Assembly (NCBI GenBank): GCA_022822085.1
Contig: JAJECK010000158.1
Location: 1-38,073, forward strand
Source of the DNA: Candidatus Poribacteria bacterium
GTDB taxonomy: Bacteria; Poribacteria; WGA-4E; WGA-3G
Direction of reading: 5' to 3'
DNA length: 38,073 nt
In this document: piece by piece, positions 8,724 to 18,110 of the stretch
How positions within the stretch are numbered: the stretch's first letter is position 1
Layout of the letters: every line of letters starts with the position of its first letter
Position numbers and translations under genes: made by a program
Notes under the pieces: generated by a model
Told to the model about the DNA's origin: nothing
Seen by the model: only the letters and a program-made list of their open reading frames with translations
The model's database searches: none

Positions 8724-9086
8724 TCATGTGCTCAATTTTTTATTCATTTGGTTTCTAAAAATTACTAAGGATTTAAATTCATCCCACTGATGATTCAACA
8801 CGCCTAACATATATTTCGTGGTTATCATCTTGATTTGAAAAAAAGCAAGCTGCTTTCCATCCGGTAACCACAATGGATAATAATCCGCTGAAGGATTAAC
8901 CGTTAGGTTAACGGGCAACTTCCCAACAGAATCTGTCAGATAGATTTCCCAGTTTCCATCAACATTTGAACTAAATGGTATCGTTACTGGTGAGTGTGGA
9001 TCACGCAGAAAGCGGAATCATCTCCTCCAACGGAAAAAGAACAATACAAAGAAAATACCACAAAAATATATTAACAGAATCCGCAT
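8724..9086 (-). pseudogene. Broken PD40/TolB-like beta-propeller fragment with in-frame TGA
   Basis: From ATG at 9086 the frame reads a membrane segment (MRILLIYFCGIFFVLFFFRW), then TGA at 9018-9020. It continues in the same frame with a recognisable PD40 propeller repeat: PFSSNVDGNWEIYLTDS, LPVNLTVNPSADYYPLWLPD, GKQLAFF. After that the similarity is lost and the frame stops at 8724. PD40 (WD40-like TolB) repeats normally come in runs of six or more, so most of the protein is missing. The TGA probably replaces an Arg codon (CGA). The longest intact piece is only 64 codons and has no ribosome site. I read this as a decaying remnant, not a working gene. Confidence 0.65.
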
Positions 9087-9255
9087 TTCTTGTCTATACA
9101 GATTTTAAGTAAATCAGCAACCAGTCAAATGTTTAGGTTTGTTATTGATAGGGGTGTCTAATATACATTAGCACACATCATATATTTGTGCAAACAGATT
9201 ATAACGTTAGGAGTGTGTCCAGTTTTTGTCATAAATATAATACAACCTATCTCAT
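9087..9255. other. Non-coding stretch, nothing recognisable
   Basis: AT-rich sequence between the PD40 remnant and the palindromic element. Apart from a weak GCACA/TGTGC inverted repeat around 9171-9191, I see no gene, promoter pair or terminator. Confidence 0.5.
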
Positions 9256-9421
9256 AAATCCTATGTAGGGCGAGACCTTCGGGGAATCATGCCGAATACC
9301 CGCCAAATGCCAAACGCGCATTTGGCGTTGATTTGCGGGAATCTGCCGAATACCATACGCGTATTCGGCAATGGCATTGGTCCCGTTGATTTGGTGCCCC
9401 GCCTTGTCTAAAATAGGATTT
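9256..9421. mobile_element. Palindromic MITE-like element with two internal hairpins
   Basis: Outer inverted repeats AAATCCTAT (9256-9264) and ATAGGATTT (9413-9421) enclose two perfect stem-loops: CGCCAAATGC/GCATTTGGCG (9301-9327) and GCCGAATAC/GTATTCGGC (9345-9369). The inverse strand contains AAATCAACGGGACCAATGCC, similar to AAATCAACGGTATGAATGCC in the elements at 28137 and 33177, so these may share modules. It encodes no protein. A 63-codon frame across it is an accident of the repeats. Confidence 0.6.
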
Positions 9422-9452
9422 GGTAAATCCTTGTTCAAACAAATTGGGATGA

Positions 9453-10781
9453 TTATACCCGCACAATTTGTTCTATCACGTCCTTACCCGACTTAAACAG
9501 ATCATGCAAATGTAAATAGCGGAAAAGCGAACTTCTACCGGTGAGATACAGATTTTCAAACTGCTCAAAATAATCAAGCAATTGTTTCACATTATCTTCA
9601 TAGCCAACTTCGAGTACAGGATAAGCGAAAGGCAGTCTATAGGTCCGGTAGTGGATAATTTCATCTAAGGCTAATGGCTTGACGCGACACAACGCCTGCC
9701 ATGTCGCATCTTGAAGCGCATTATCCGACATGTTCCACACAGCATTTTCACGGAAGCACGGTATTTCAAGCACGATCACCGTTTGCCCCTCTGGTGCCAT
9801 AGAACGACTTCGATTTTTGGGTTCATACAGACGAGTAAAGGGGAATTCCGCATCAGGAAAGTACACAGATGCATTGGAAGAAAAAGAGTCACGATTCAAA
9901 CAGTAGACACATAAAATAAGATGACGATACTTAATCGTATTCGCAATAGACCTGAGTTCTGGAGGTGGAGCAGGTTCTAAAAATCGCAGCGAAAGTGTCA
10001 ATGGTAGAGTATTAATCACTATATTCACATCTACCGTTCTATCATCATTTAAGACAACACGATCTATCCTATCACCTTTGTGAATTATACGACTTACGCT
10101 ATGATTATACTGAATCCGATCATTGCCGATACTTTCACACAGTCTATCGGGAATCGTCCCAATACCGTATTTCGGATAATAAAATGAGCCATCTAAATGA
10201 GGCGGATTTTGTGGAGTGCCAAACACAGCGGAACGGAGAAAACTACGAAGGTTTAATCCTTTTAGGCGATTACCAGAGATCGCAGTTGAAAGTTGATCTG
10301 TAGGTTGTCCCCATAGTTTTTCAGAATAGTTTAATAGAAAACGTTCTGCCAATGTTTTACCGTATGTGTTGACTGCAAGTTCTTTGAAGTTATTTGTTTG
10401 TTTTCTGTTACTAATACGGAGTTTATCCAAAACAATTCTTAATAAAGTCTTCGTCTCCAGTTTATCAACCAGATCACTCAGTGAAAGTGGAAAACGATAA
10501 TACTTTTCTTCATAATAGATTTCACTCGGAGCGTCTACTCGGAGCAAATCATCACCAAGGAGGAGTTTAACTTCTGCCGTCACTTCTGGGTCTTTGTCAT
10601 GGAATCGGTGTGCCCCAGTATCAAATCGGAAACCGTCCAATTGAAGTGTGCGACAGTTTCCACCGACTTGGTCACTCGCTTCAAAAATGACGAAATCAAG
10701 GTGCTGTTTCTTAGCAAAATAACCCGTTGCTAACCCAGCAGGACCACCACCAAGAATATGAATATCAGCCGCTGTCATCAT
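9453..10781 (-). CDS. FAD-dependent amine-oxidase-like oxidoreductase (UDP-galactopyranose mutase/protoporphyrinogen oxidase superfamily)
   Basis: 442 residues. The N-terminal dinucleotide fold is clear: IHILGGGPAGLATGYFAKK, then the acidic strand end FVIFEASDQVGGNCRT (GxGxxG...E and the GG motif). Next comes FDTGAHRFH, typical of FAD-dependent isoprenoid, carotenoid or sugar-nucleotide oxidoreductases. The C-terminal LYLTGRSSLFRYLHLHDLF corresponds to the second FAD-contact segment (normally GD/GR...). Members of this branch often sit beside glycosyltransferases, and here the next upstream gene (30 bases away) is a GT-C enzyme, so a role in glycan or glycolipid modification is plausible. The exact substrate cannot be told. 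The ribosome site is weak (AAGG, about 9 bases before ATGATG), so the start may be either ATG. Confidence 0.75.
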   Translation of the reverse strand: MMTAADIHILGGGPAGLATGYFAKKQHLDFVIFEASDQVGGNCRTLQLDGFRFDTGAHRFHDKDPEVTAEVKLLLGDDLLRVDAPSEIYYEEKYYRFPLSLSDLVDKLETKTLLRIVLDKLRISNRKQTNNFKELAVNTYGKTLAERFLLNYSEKLWGQPTDQLSTAISGNRLKGLNLRSFLRSAVFGTPQNPPHLDGSFYYPKYGIGTIPDRLCESIGNDRIQYNHSVSRIIHKGDRIDRVVLNDDRTVDVNIVINTLPLTLSLRFLEPAPPPELRSIANTIKYRHLILCVYCLNRDSFSSNASVYFPDAEFPFTRLYEPKNRSRSMAPEGQTVIVLEIPCFRENAVWNMSDNALQDATWQALCRVKPLALDEIIHYRTYRLPFAYPVLEVGYEDNVKQLLDYFEQFENLYLTGRSSLFRYLHLHDLFKSGKDVIEQIVRV

Positions 10782-10811
10782 TATTTGTACCTTACGAAAG
10801 AATAGAACTGT

Positions 10812-12305
10812 TCAATATTCATACAACGAAATTTCTGACCACATCCGATTAACATAAGGATTATGATAAAACACCTTTTCAACCTTAGCAACCCGATCCG
10901 GAAGAGGACTACCGATGACGACAATATCACCATCTAATTCATCAAGTTGAGCAAAATCCGCATCACTTTTTATCGCAATAAAGTCTGCATCCAATGCCTG
11001 AGAGGATAGATAGTATTTGATGAGTGGAACCGATACAATATGCAGCTGTGTATCTTGTTCACGGTGTTTGTCAATAAGGTAATTGTGTATTTGAGCAATG
11101 GCAGTCGGTTTTGCGTGCTGAACAACGGTATGTATTGTAACATAACTATAACAGATAAAAAAGACTGTTACAACACCGAACACAAATGTATAACCAAGTC
11201 TACCACGTTTGTTATTGATTGATGATTTTGTCCATTGAATTCTACCACTTCGGTAACAAGTGAGAGCAATACCTAATGAAATAAAGGGAAGTAGTGGTAG
11301 AACATGCCTACTCTTATGAATAACATTCTGTGCAAAAAAGATCCAAATGAGATAAAAAATACATCCAAGAAAAACAGGATTTAATAACACTGTTTTGTTC
11401 CAATTACGTTCTTTTACAATCCATTGACGTATAATGTGCCAATTAGCAAATATAATAATCATAATTAATGTGATGCTTGTGCATGCAGTTAGAAAATGGC
11501 GACCGTTCCAATACAAACCGAAACCATCTGCCCACAAACTTTCAATAATTTTTGTGGCACGTAACCAAAAAGTGGGATGTGTGGAAATAGTGCCACCAAA
11601 TTCTAAAAAATGTCCGTGACTCTGTTTTTGTGCAGCGTCTAACAGTGCACCCCATCCCGTAATCAATAACAGTGGAATTAACCATATAAGAACACCAAGG
11701 AAACCTGCTACGATAAACTTGAATCTTTTAGTCCGCTTCAATTGTCCCAATAGTAGAGGCATTAACAGTGGAAAATATGATAACCGTATACCGAGTAAAG
11801 TTCCCGCAAGGAAGGACCCGATGGAAATACGACACAACAGCAATTTATCTCCATTTTGGTCCTGTGCCATCAAAAAGTAAAGGCTTGCAAGTAAACAGGC
11901 AACCCCCATCGCATCAGGCATATAGCGGTTGCTCATCAGCCACAATAACGGATTCATAAATATCATAAGTATCACATTTTTCCCCAATATTGTGTTACTT
12001 TCAATTTTCGCAATCTTAAGTGTAAAATAGATAATACAAGTGACTGACACACCACCGATTAAGGAAAATGCCAACGCATAACGACCAATAAGAATATAGA
12101 GGAGTTTAGCAAAAAAACAGAATATTGGATACGCCGGAAAATGCGGTTGAAGCTTGGCAACATCGTAGTCAACCATGCTCAGGGCAAAGCGCAGACTGTC
12201 TATGTCTTCAATATAGTAGATAGTACTAACCAATCGTGAACAAACACATCCGAGGAGAACAAGGCCCCAGAGGAAAACATTGGAGGATTGAAATTGCCGT
12301 AACAT
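10812..12305 (-). CDS. Multi-pass GT-C (family 39/ArnT-like) glycosyltransferase
   Basis: 497 residues with about ten hydrophobic helices. The first periplasmic loop after helix 1 reads YYIEDIDSLRFALSMVDYD then QPHFPAYPIF. An acidic pair soon after the first helix followed by an H.P.YP segment is typical of GT-C enzymes, which use polyprenyl-phosphate sugars on the outer face of the membrane. Helices continue to about residue 385 and are followed by a ~100-residue soluble tail with HIVSVPLIKYYLSSQALDA. No signal peptide apart from helix 1. It is followed at 30 bases by the flavoprotein gene, probably in one transcript. Donor sugar and acceptor are unknown. Confidence 0.75.
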   Translation of the reverse strand: MLRQFQSSNVFLWGLVLLGCVCSRLVSTIYYIEDIDSLRFALSMVDYDVAKLQPHFPAYPIFCFFAKLLYILIGRYALAFSLIGGVSVTCIIYFTLKIAKIESNTILGKNVILMIFMNPLLWLMSNRYMPDAMGVACLLASLYFLMAQDQNGDKLLLCRISIGSFLAGTLLGIRLSYFPLLMPLLLGQLKRTKRFKFIVAGFLGVLIWLIPLLLITGWGALLDAAQKQSHGHFLEFGGTISTHPTFWLRATKIIESLWADGFGLYWNGRHFLTACTSITLIMIIIFANWHIIRQWIVKERNWNKTVLLNPVFLGCIFYLIWIFFAQNVIHKSRHVLPLLPFISLGIALTCYRSGRIQWTKSSINNKRGRLGYTFVFGVVTVFFICYSYVTIHTVVQHAKPTAIAQIHNYLIDKHREQDTQLHIVSVPLIKYYLSSQALDADFIAIKSDADFAQLDELDGDIVVIGSPLPDRVAKVEKVFYHNPYVNRMWSEISLYEY

Positions 12306-12335
12306 CTCTTATTATTTCTTCAAACAGAAAGGAAG

Positions 12336-12375
12336 AAAGGGAAATAGAAAGATGAACTTCTAATCTCCCTTTTCT
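12336..12375 (-). terminator. Possible terminator of the iron operon
   Basis: On the minus strand AAAGGGA (12372-12366) pairs with TCCCTTT (12342-12336) across a 23-base loop and is followed by the pyrimidine-rich CTTCCTTTCTG. It lies 45 bases after the stop of the last operon gene. The loop is long and the tail interrupted, so this is only a candidate. Confidence 0.35.
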
Positions 12376-12420
12376 ACCACCTACTCAATTATTGAAATTG
12401 AAAACTTCTTACAGACCTAT

Positions 12421-13731
12421 CTACCAATTCTTCATGTTTTCACTTGAGAATCCGTATGCGGTCTGCAGAACAACCTTAGCTCGTTCATAGTTGGTTACCT
12501 GTGTCTCGTATGCACTGCTACCAGGGGCATCGGATGGAGGAGCTTCCCCCATAATACCATGCAATTCCCGTAACTGTCCATCGCTTATCAACTTGAATGG
12601 ATTATACTGCAAAGCAACAGTGTATCCCTTCATCTCCGCCCAGTGTTTATTTAAGTTAGCAATGTTTTCATCTACTGTACCTAAATTAGACATATCACTA
12701 AGCGTATCGTTGATATAGTGAACGACCGTTGCGGCAATTACTTTCTCCATGCCTTCAGCGGCTGTTTGTCGGTGTGTACTGATTTCTTCTACGCTACCTT
12801 GATTCGTTATAGCAGTACGACCTGCAAGGAATGCATCAAAGATGTCCTTCGTGAAATCCACACCTGAACCACCTTTGTCGCGTTTCGCTGCGTTTCTGGA
12901 AAGTCCAAAGTTGTATTCAGACTTAAAGTCAATGCTGCCATCTCCGTTTGAATCAAAAGTAAAGTCGTCAACACTACCTGCAAGTTGATCGTCTGAGTAG
13001 CGCGCATAATCACGAGCAGCACCGAAATATCCGAATGCTTCATCCCATGCATGCTCCATCGCAGTATAGGGATCTGTGCCATCTCGCGCTTCACCATTAT
13101 CGCGTTCAAGTAGAGAGTTAAGATAGACACCCGTTGCTTGATAGTACGGAACAGCACCGATCAGCACTTTGTTAATCATCTGTGACATGTCAACACCGTC
13201 ATCAGTTGTATAAGCCATCGCCGTACCGAGTTTATTGGAATCGTTGGAATTATCCGCAATTCCCTTGAACCAGTCTCGCACTAATTCATCCGCCGTCTGG
13301 TTGTAACCGATCACAGGATCACCTGATATCTTTCCAACCAGATTCTTGCCTGTGGAAAGTGATGAATATTTATCTTCAAGTGCCCCCAATGAACCAGTAG
13401 AGGTCAGGGTTGTAAGATCCAAGGCATCATCGTAAGCATACAATTGCAGCAGATCATCCACAGAAACAGATTTAGCTCCATCTTTCCCTACACTATCTGT
13501 TAATGATTTCAAGTCTTGCAACAATAGGTTTCGTACAACCTGACCGGAATACGAGACGCTACTTGCACCTTCTTCAAAGCGACTGTCAAATACATACGCC
13601 TGCGGCACTTCAATTTTACCTTCTTGATCTATTGGATCGGGTTCTTCATCACCACCACAAGCAGTTAGAAATAGACTAACAACGATCAGCAGCATTGCTA
13701 ACCATTGAACTTTTTTCGTCAAGAAATCCAT
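12421..13731 (-). CDS. DUF4856-family lipoprotein (imelysin-associated)
   Basis: 436 residues with a lipoprotein signal (LLIVVSLFLTAC, Cys at about residue 25), followed by an acidic linker and VPQAYVFDSRFEEGASSVSYSGQ. From memory that start, together with HAWDEAFGYFGA near the middle and AEMKGYTVALQYNPF towards the end, is characteristic of the DUF4856 family in Bacteroidota, whose genes lie next to imelysin genes. AAAGGAG sits 5 bases before the ATG. The gene is last in the iron operon but has its own Fur-like operator at 13752-13770, so it may be transcribed separately too. Likely role: surface or periplasmic lipoprotein for iron or iron-complex handling. Biochemistry unknown. Confidence 0.75.
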   Translation of the reverse strand: MDFLTKKVQWLAMLLIVVSLFLTACGGDEEPDPIDQEGKIEVPQAYVFDSRFEEGASSVSYSGQVVRNLLLQDLKSLTDSVGKDGAKSVSVDDLLQLYAYDDALDLTTLTSTGSLGALEDKYSSLSTGKNLVGKISGDPVIGYNQTADELVRDWFKGIADNSNDSNKLGTAMAYTTDDGVDMSQMINKVLIGAVPYYQATGVYLNSLLERDNGEARDGTDPYTAMEHAWDEAFGYFGAARDYARYSDDQLAGSVDDFTFDSNGDGSIDFKSEYNFGLSRNAAKRDKGGSGVDFTKDIFDAFLAGRTAITNQGSVEEISTHRQTAAEGMEKVIAATVVHYINDTLSDMSNLGTVDENIANLNKHWAEMKGYTVALQYNPFKLISDGQLRELHGIMGEAPPSDAPGSSAYETQVTNYERAKVVLQTAYGFSSENMKNW

Positions 13732-13751
13732 GATTTCTCCTTTTGTAAATT

Positions 13752-13770
13752 GATAACATGTCTCATTATC
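13752..13770 (-). promoter_or_regulatory. Second Fur-like operator, upstream of the DUF4856 gene
   Basis: GATAACATGTCTCATTATC matches the 19-bp Fur consensus at 13 positions and matches the operon-head operator (20583-20601) at 16 of 19, with GATAAC and TCTCATTATC identical. On the minus strand it overlaps possible -10 sequences (TAGATA or GATAAT) below CTGACA at 13796-13791. An inverted repeat TAACATGT/ACATGTTA overlaps it. Confidence 0.55.
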
Positions 13771-13847
13771 TACATGTTAAATTATTAGATTGTCAGCATT
13801 CTAATAAGAATGCCGTACTCATATTTGTATTACAATTAACTATTGAA

Positions 13848-16355
13848 CTATATACCTTGTTTGATACCGAATAATATTTGTCGTCTCGGACCGATTAGAA
13901 TACCTGAACTTAAATTTGCTTCGGGTTGTCCAGCATTGGAATGCAGACGCGATCCGATATAAACGTTATCAAATATGTTTTTGGCAGTGAAAAACAACTG
14001 CCACTGTTTACCTAATTGGTAATCTACACTTGCATTTACAATTGCATAACTTGGAATAGGGCCTGTATCACCGCGATTTTTTGTGTGCTGGATGTTTTCA
14101 AAATCTGTAAAGACTTCATCAATGAAACGCATATCTGCTCGCATACGAACGACATTCCCGATCTGTTTTGCCAACCCTACGGTGAAGGTATGTTGAGGTG
14201 CATAGGGTAATTCATTGCCATTTAAAACTACATCTACATTACCAGCAATCGTGGCAGATTTGACAATACCATCAACTATTTCTGTGTGAAGATACGTATA
14301 AGTAAAATTCAAATCAGGTAGACCAGACACGAACTCAGAAACACCTAAACGCATAGAAGTTTCTATTCCTGACAGATTCACCCGGCCCAAATTCTTGAAT
14401 GCCGTGCCCCGTCCGGCTGCGACTAAGCCTTCAACAGTGATGAAGAAACCTGCCGATTCTATAGTCATCCCGCGCATCCATGACCTGAATCCAAGCTCCA
14501 TGTTCCAACTTTTTTCTGGTTCTAAATCAAGTCCACCAACACCAACATTTTGTCCAAAGTTCGTTATTTTAAGCGCACCACTTGACGGGGCAGTATAACC
14601 TCTATGAATACCACCAAAAAAATTGAAGTGTCCTATCTGATAATTCAAACCTATTCCCGGCAATAGCACTGAAGAAACTTTGTCTGCAAGAACTGAACCC
14701 CGTAGTCTGTCTACACGGTCCTGTTTGAATACTTCAAACCGTGTACCGAAGGTCAGCGTAAGGTTTTGCAATTCAATATATTCTTTTGCAAAGAGTGCAA
14801 GTGCCAAGGTTTCATAATGATGACTTTGCCCCAGTATCTTCACAGGATCCTCTGTAGAACCCTGTGTACCAGAATAATAGATTCCATCACGAGCATCTGG
14901 TGCATCCCCGATTTTTTTGTCATCTATGAAACGTTCCCAGTGCACTCTACCACCGATTTCGGCACGGCTTGAATTTACACCTATATTGTGCTTGATAGTA
15001 TAGTTCTGCTCAATACCACCCACATAGAAGGTTCGTAGGATTCCGAAGTTGCTTTTTCCATTACCCGTCCTAATAAGATCTCCCGTTTGAAAATATGGCA
15101 TAGGTGTCAGGTTACCAGCTTCAAGTGCATCGGGACGAACGAAGATGTCGTCTTCACGCCACCATCGCCGATCAAACACACTTGTATACATTGTTGTATT
15201 ACTAACCACACTCTCTGTGATTTTGTTGGTATACATCACGTCGAGTGATGTACGCACAACTTTAAAGTTATCGTCTTCCTTGGGGTTAAAGTTTGGATCG
15301 TTTTGGAATGTATATTCTGTCAAACCTGTATATGTAGCGTTTGAGTTTTCATAATTACCGTTCAGCTTGAGGTAGAGTGTCCTGTCTCTGTTTAAATGCA
15401 AGAGCGTTTTTACGGTGCCATTAACCTGATTAAAAGTGTTATTGTCTCTAAATCCATCCCCATGTTTGTACAGAAGTTGTATGTCTGATGAAACTGTATC
15501 AGGATTCCCGATTCCTCTTAATTCTGAGAACGCGCTATAATACCCGTTGTTTCCAACTGTTATCAAATTCGCTATGCCGCGTGTTCCATCAGGTCTACGT
15601 GTTGTATAGTTGATAACGCCACCCATGGTCTGCGGTCCATAGCGGACAGCCGCACTACCTTTGATTACTTCAACTGCATCTATACGATCTGCAGGTGGAT
15701 TGTAATAGGCATTTGGATAGATATAGACTGCTGGTTGAATCGGCACACCATCTTCTAAAATAAGGACACGCGCACTCCGACGCGGATTGAGTCCTCGTAT
15801 GCCGATACTCAATCGTGAGTTGCCAAACCCATCGTCAGCATAGCCGTTAATGCCCGGTATAGATTCAAGTAATTCTTGTGTACCAACGGGCTTAATCAGG
15901 TCAACCGTGTCAGGTTCTAACTTGCTCATGGTACCTGTCAACTTTTTATGTTCACGCATCGATTGACCGATAATTTCTATCGGTGCTAATTCAAAAGTCC
16001 TACCAGATAACGCTATTTCTATATTGTCTGAGGAATCTAAGGTTAGCACTTGACTAAAGGTTGCATAACCTGTCGAATTTACCTTGATTTGTTGATTGAC
16101 TTCAAGAGTATGCGTAAATTGAAAAGTTCCATCCTTTGCCGTTGTTGTCTCTTCCAAGACATTTCCATCGGCTTCAATCTGAACGACAGCATTGACAATT
16201 GGTTCTCCTGTTTCTTTGTCAATCACTCTACCGTTAATTTCGGATGTAGCGTAGCAAAATACAAGTGATCCAAAGAGACTGGTGAGTAGAACAAAGATTG
16301 GAAAAAATGGAAATCTCGTCATTGGCGAACGAATTGATGTTATTAAGTAGTACAT
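13848..16355 (-). CDS. TonB-dependent outer-membrane receptor, FecA-like, with CarboxypepD_reg-like N-domain
   Basis: 835 residues. After a signal peptide (best from the internal Met at 16322: MTRFPFFPIFVLLTSLFGSL) comes a carboxypeptidase-regulatory-like domain (INGRVIDKETGEPIVNAVV, about residues 40-115). A plug domain follows, with LLESIPGINGYADDGFG, IRGLNPRRSARVLILEDGVP and ADRIDAVEVIKGSAAVRYGP. A 22-strand barrel runs to the C-terminus (ILFGIKQGI). The plug resembles FecA-type ferric-chelate receptors more than SusC. The start at 16355 has a weak AGGA ribosome site and the one at 16322 has none, so the start is uncertain by 11 residues. Position between the di-haem and DUF4856 genes under Fur-type control supports import of an iron complex using TonB energy. 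The ligand is unknown. Confidence 0.88.
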   Translation of the reverse strand: MYYLITSIRSPMTRFPFFPIFVLLTSLFGSLVFCYATSEINGRVIDKETGEPIVNAVVQIEADGNVLEETTTAKDGTFQFTHTLEVNQQIKVNSTGYATFSQVLTLDSSDNIEIALSGRTFELAPIEIIGQSMREHKKLTGTMSKLEPDTVDLIKPVGTQELLESIPGINGYADDGFGNSRLSIGIRGLNPRRSARVLILEDGVPIQPAVYIYPNAYYNPPADRIDAVEVIKGSAAVRYGPQTMGGVINYTTRRPDGTRGIANLITVGNNGYYSAFSELRGIGNPDTVSSDIQLLYKHGDGFRDNNTFNQVNGTVKTLLHLNRDRTLYLKLNGNYENSNATYTGLTEYTFQNDPNFNPKEDDNFKVVRTSLDVMYTNKITESVVSNTTMYTSVFDRRWWREDDIFVRPDALEAGNLTPMPYFQTGDLIRTGNGKSNFGILRTFYVGGIEQNYTIKHNIGVNSSRAEIGGRVHWERFIDDKKIGDAPDARDGIYYSGTQGSTEDPVKILGQSHHYETLALALFAKEYIELQNLTLTFGTRFEVFKQDRVDRLRGSVLADKVSSVLLPGIGLNYQIGHFNFFGGIHRGYTAPSSGALKITNFGQNVGVGGLDLEPEKSWNMELGFRSWMRGMTIESAGFFITVEGLVAAGRGTAFKNLGRVNLSGIETSMRLGVSEFVSGLPDLNFTYTYLHTEIVDGIVKSATIAGNVDVVLNGNELPYAPQHTFTVGLAKQIGNVVRMRADMRFIDEVFTDFENIQHTKNRGDTGPIPSYAIVNASVDYQLGKQWQLFFTAKNIFDNVYIGSRLHSNAGQPEANLSSGILIGPRRQILFGIKQGI

Positions 16356-16373
16356 GAATTCTATTCCTATACC

Positions 16374-16619
16374 TCAAAAGAGTGTTGGATTGGTTTTGTT
16401 ACGCACATTATTGACAGGACTTTGATTAACTTTGCTTGTGTTTCCCGTATTTTGATTTTGATTGACAGGTAGGTTCGTGTTTCCATAACTACCACCTTCT
16501 TCTTCGGCTTCAACTTGGGGTGAGAGTATAGGATCACTCTCGCAGCCTGACACGGATAGACCGACTATTATAATCAGGACTATCAACAATTTACTGAGTA
16601 CGGTAAAGGTTAACTTCAT
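16374..16619 (-). CDS. Small Asn/Gln-rich lipoprotein in the iron operon
   Basis: 81 residues. Signal with lipobox LSVSGC (Cys at about residue 26), then a short acidic stretch and a low-complexity tail rich in Asn, Gln, Thr and Val. AAAGGATG precedes the ATG. It is 26 bases after the di-haem gene and 18 bases before the TonB receptor, so clearly part of the operon. No fold or family recognised. An envelope lipoprotein assisting the receptor is a guess from position. Confidence 0.65.
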   Translation of the reverse strand: MKLTFTVLSKLLIVLIIIVGLSVSGCESDPILSPQVEAEEEGGSYGNTNLPVNQNQNTGNTSKVNQSPVNNVRNKTNPTLF

Positions 16620-16645
16620 ATATACATCCTTTTTATATCAGTCTA

Positions 16646-18046
16646 CTACAATGATTCTAAAAACGCGATCAGGGCATCACGTTCAGTTTTTGACATCTGC
16701 AATGTGATTTCTCGTGATTTTTCTGCTTCTCCACCGTGCCAAAGGATCGCTTCCATAAGGTTTCGCGCCCTACCATCATGGAGAAAATTTGTATGACCGT
16801 TCACAGTTTGAACTAAACCTATACCCCACAACGGGGGTGTACGCCATTCGCTACCACTGGCATGAAAATCAGGACGATTATCTGCTAAGTCAGGTCCCAT
16901 ATCGTGTAACAACATATCTGTATACGGATGAATTGTCTGATTACTGACTGATGGGACACCAGGCAAAATACCTGTCCTTAACGTTGGAATATGACAGTTC
17001 GCACATTGCGCTTGTGCAAATAGCTGTTCACCGTGCATTACCTGTGGATCGTCCACATTTCGTCGGGCGGGGACTGACAATGTTTGAACATAAAACGTTA
17101 CCACATCTAATATTTCATCGCTAATCTCAGGGGTTGTGCTGTTTTTGGTGTGTTGCGGTTGTCCAAATGAATTTTCAAGTAAAAAGAGTGATGTTGTCAA
17201 CCCCATATCATCGTGATATGCGGATGCAACCTGTTGAAGAAGGTTAGGTTGGTTCGCTTTCAAACCGAAACGTCCAAGAGTGTAACGCTTTTCAACCACA
17301 TCCCATACATAATTGGGTTTACCTGAAATACCGTCTCCGTCAACATCTGATTCATCGGCAAAGGTTAGGATGGTTTCCTCAGGTATTGCCTCAAGCAATC
17401 CAAGTCCAAAGACAACAGGAGCAACACGAGGTGACACCTCAACAACATCGGGTAACGGTTTGTAGGTGTCTGTTATCGTATAATTTGGATAACGGAGGTG
17501 AATGCGTGTGCCATCTTCGGCTGTTAGCGCTTGCTCAGTATATTCAATTTTGACTGTCCCCTCTGCGGGTGTTCCGTAGATTGCACGATTATTTAATTGG
17601 GTTCCGTAACCTGGGACAGGAATTGGGGATTTTCCAGCTGCTTCACTTTCAGGACTCGGAAGACTTAACCTGAAGAGCATCGACACAAATTTCTCATTAA
17701 CACCTGGTGGACGACCTCTTCCATCACGACTATGACAGTTGACACACGAAATATTGTTGTAGATAGGTCCTAGGCCGGGATTCACCTCCGCAGGAGCAGT
17801 GACGAACACTGCTTCAAATTCAACATCACCGTCAAGATGTTTTTCAAGTGCTACAGCGGAAAGATTAGGTGCAGGAATTGAAAACGCATGACTCGAAGCA
17901 TCAAAAATAGTTGTATCTCCACCAGAGAGTGCACCAGTGGGATCAAACGATTTGTCAATACCTATTATTGAAGGTGAATCTGATTTACATCCAATAATAA
18001 CAGATACCAAGGAAATTAAAATGAAACCTATAAGACAATTCTTCAT
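16646..18046 (-). CDS. Di-haem DUF1111 (DHOR, 'thiol oxidoreductase') lipoprotein
   Basis: 466 residues with a lipoprotein signal (SLVSVIIGC, Cys20). Two c-type haem sites are visible: CVNCH at 101-105 and CANCH at 348-352. LHDMGPDLADNRPDF and WRTPPLWGIGL are typical DUF1111 segments and could supply a Met ligand. The C-terminal FLHDGRARNLMEAILWHGGEA is also strongly conserved in this family. It resembles di-haem peroxidases (MauG/CcpA relatives). Family members are repeatedly found beside imelysin genes in iron-regulated clusters, as here. Inferred role: periplasmic redox chemistry on iron or an iron chelate. The name thiol oxidoreductase is historical and not supported by the sequence. Confidence 0.88.
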   Translation of the reverse strand: MKNCLIGFILISLVSVIIGCKSDSPSIIGIDKSFDPTGALSGGDTTIFDASSHAFSIPAPNLSAVALEKHLDGDVEFEAVFVTAPAEVNPGLGPIYNNISCVNCHSRDGRGRPPGVNEKFVSMLFRLSLPSPESEAAGKSPIPVPGYGTQLNNRAIYGTPAEGTVKIEYTEQALTAEDGTRIHLRYPNYTITDTYKPLPDVVEVSPRVAPVVFGLGLLEAIPEETILTFADESDVDGDGISGKPNYVWDVVEKRYTLGRFGLKANQPNLLQQVASAYHDDMGLTTSLFLLENSFGQPQHTKNSTTPEISDEILDVVTFYVQTLSVPARRNVDDPQVMHGEQLFAQAQCANCHIPTLRTGILPGVPSVSNQTIHPYTDMLLHDMGPDLADNRPDFHASGSEWRTPPLWGIGLVQTVNGHTNFLHDGRARNLMEAILWHGGEAEKSREITLQMSKTERDALIAFLESL

Positions 18047-18064
18047 ATCAATTTAGTTTATTTA

Positions 18065-18087
18065 GGGGACAGTCATAGACTATCCCC
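18065..18087 (-). repeat. Intercistronic hairpin between the imelysin and di-haem genes
   Basis: GGGGA-c-AGTC-ata-GACT-a-TCCCC forms a compact stem with one mismatch, 23 bases after the imelysin stop and 18 bases before the next start. No T-run follows on the coding strand, so a role in mRNA processing or stability is more likely than termination. Confidence 0.45.
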
Positions 18088-18110
18088 TCCAAACGAAATA
18101 GTTTTGTATT

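Noticed and set aside
9247-9438. 63-codon minus-strand frame.
   Set aside because: It lies wholly in the palindromic element and reads hairpin sequence. No ribosome site.
9438-9472. AACAAATTG/CAATTTGTT inverted repeat at the end of the flavoprotein gene.
   Set aside because: It straddles the stop codon, has a 17-base loop and no T-run, so a terminator call is not supported.
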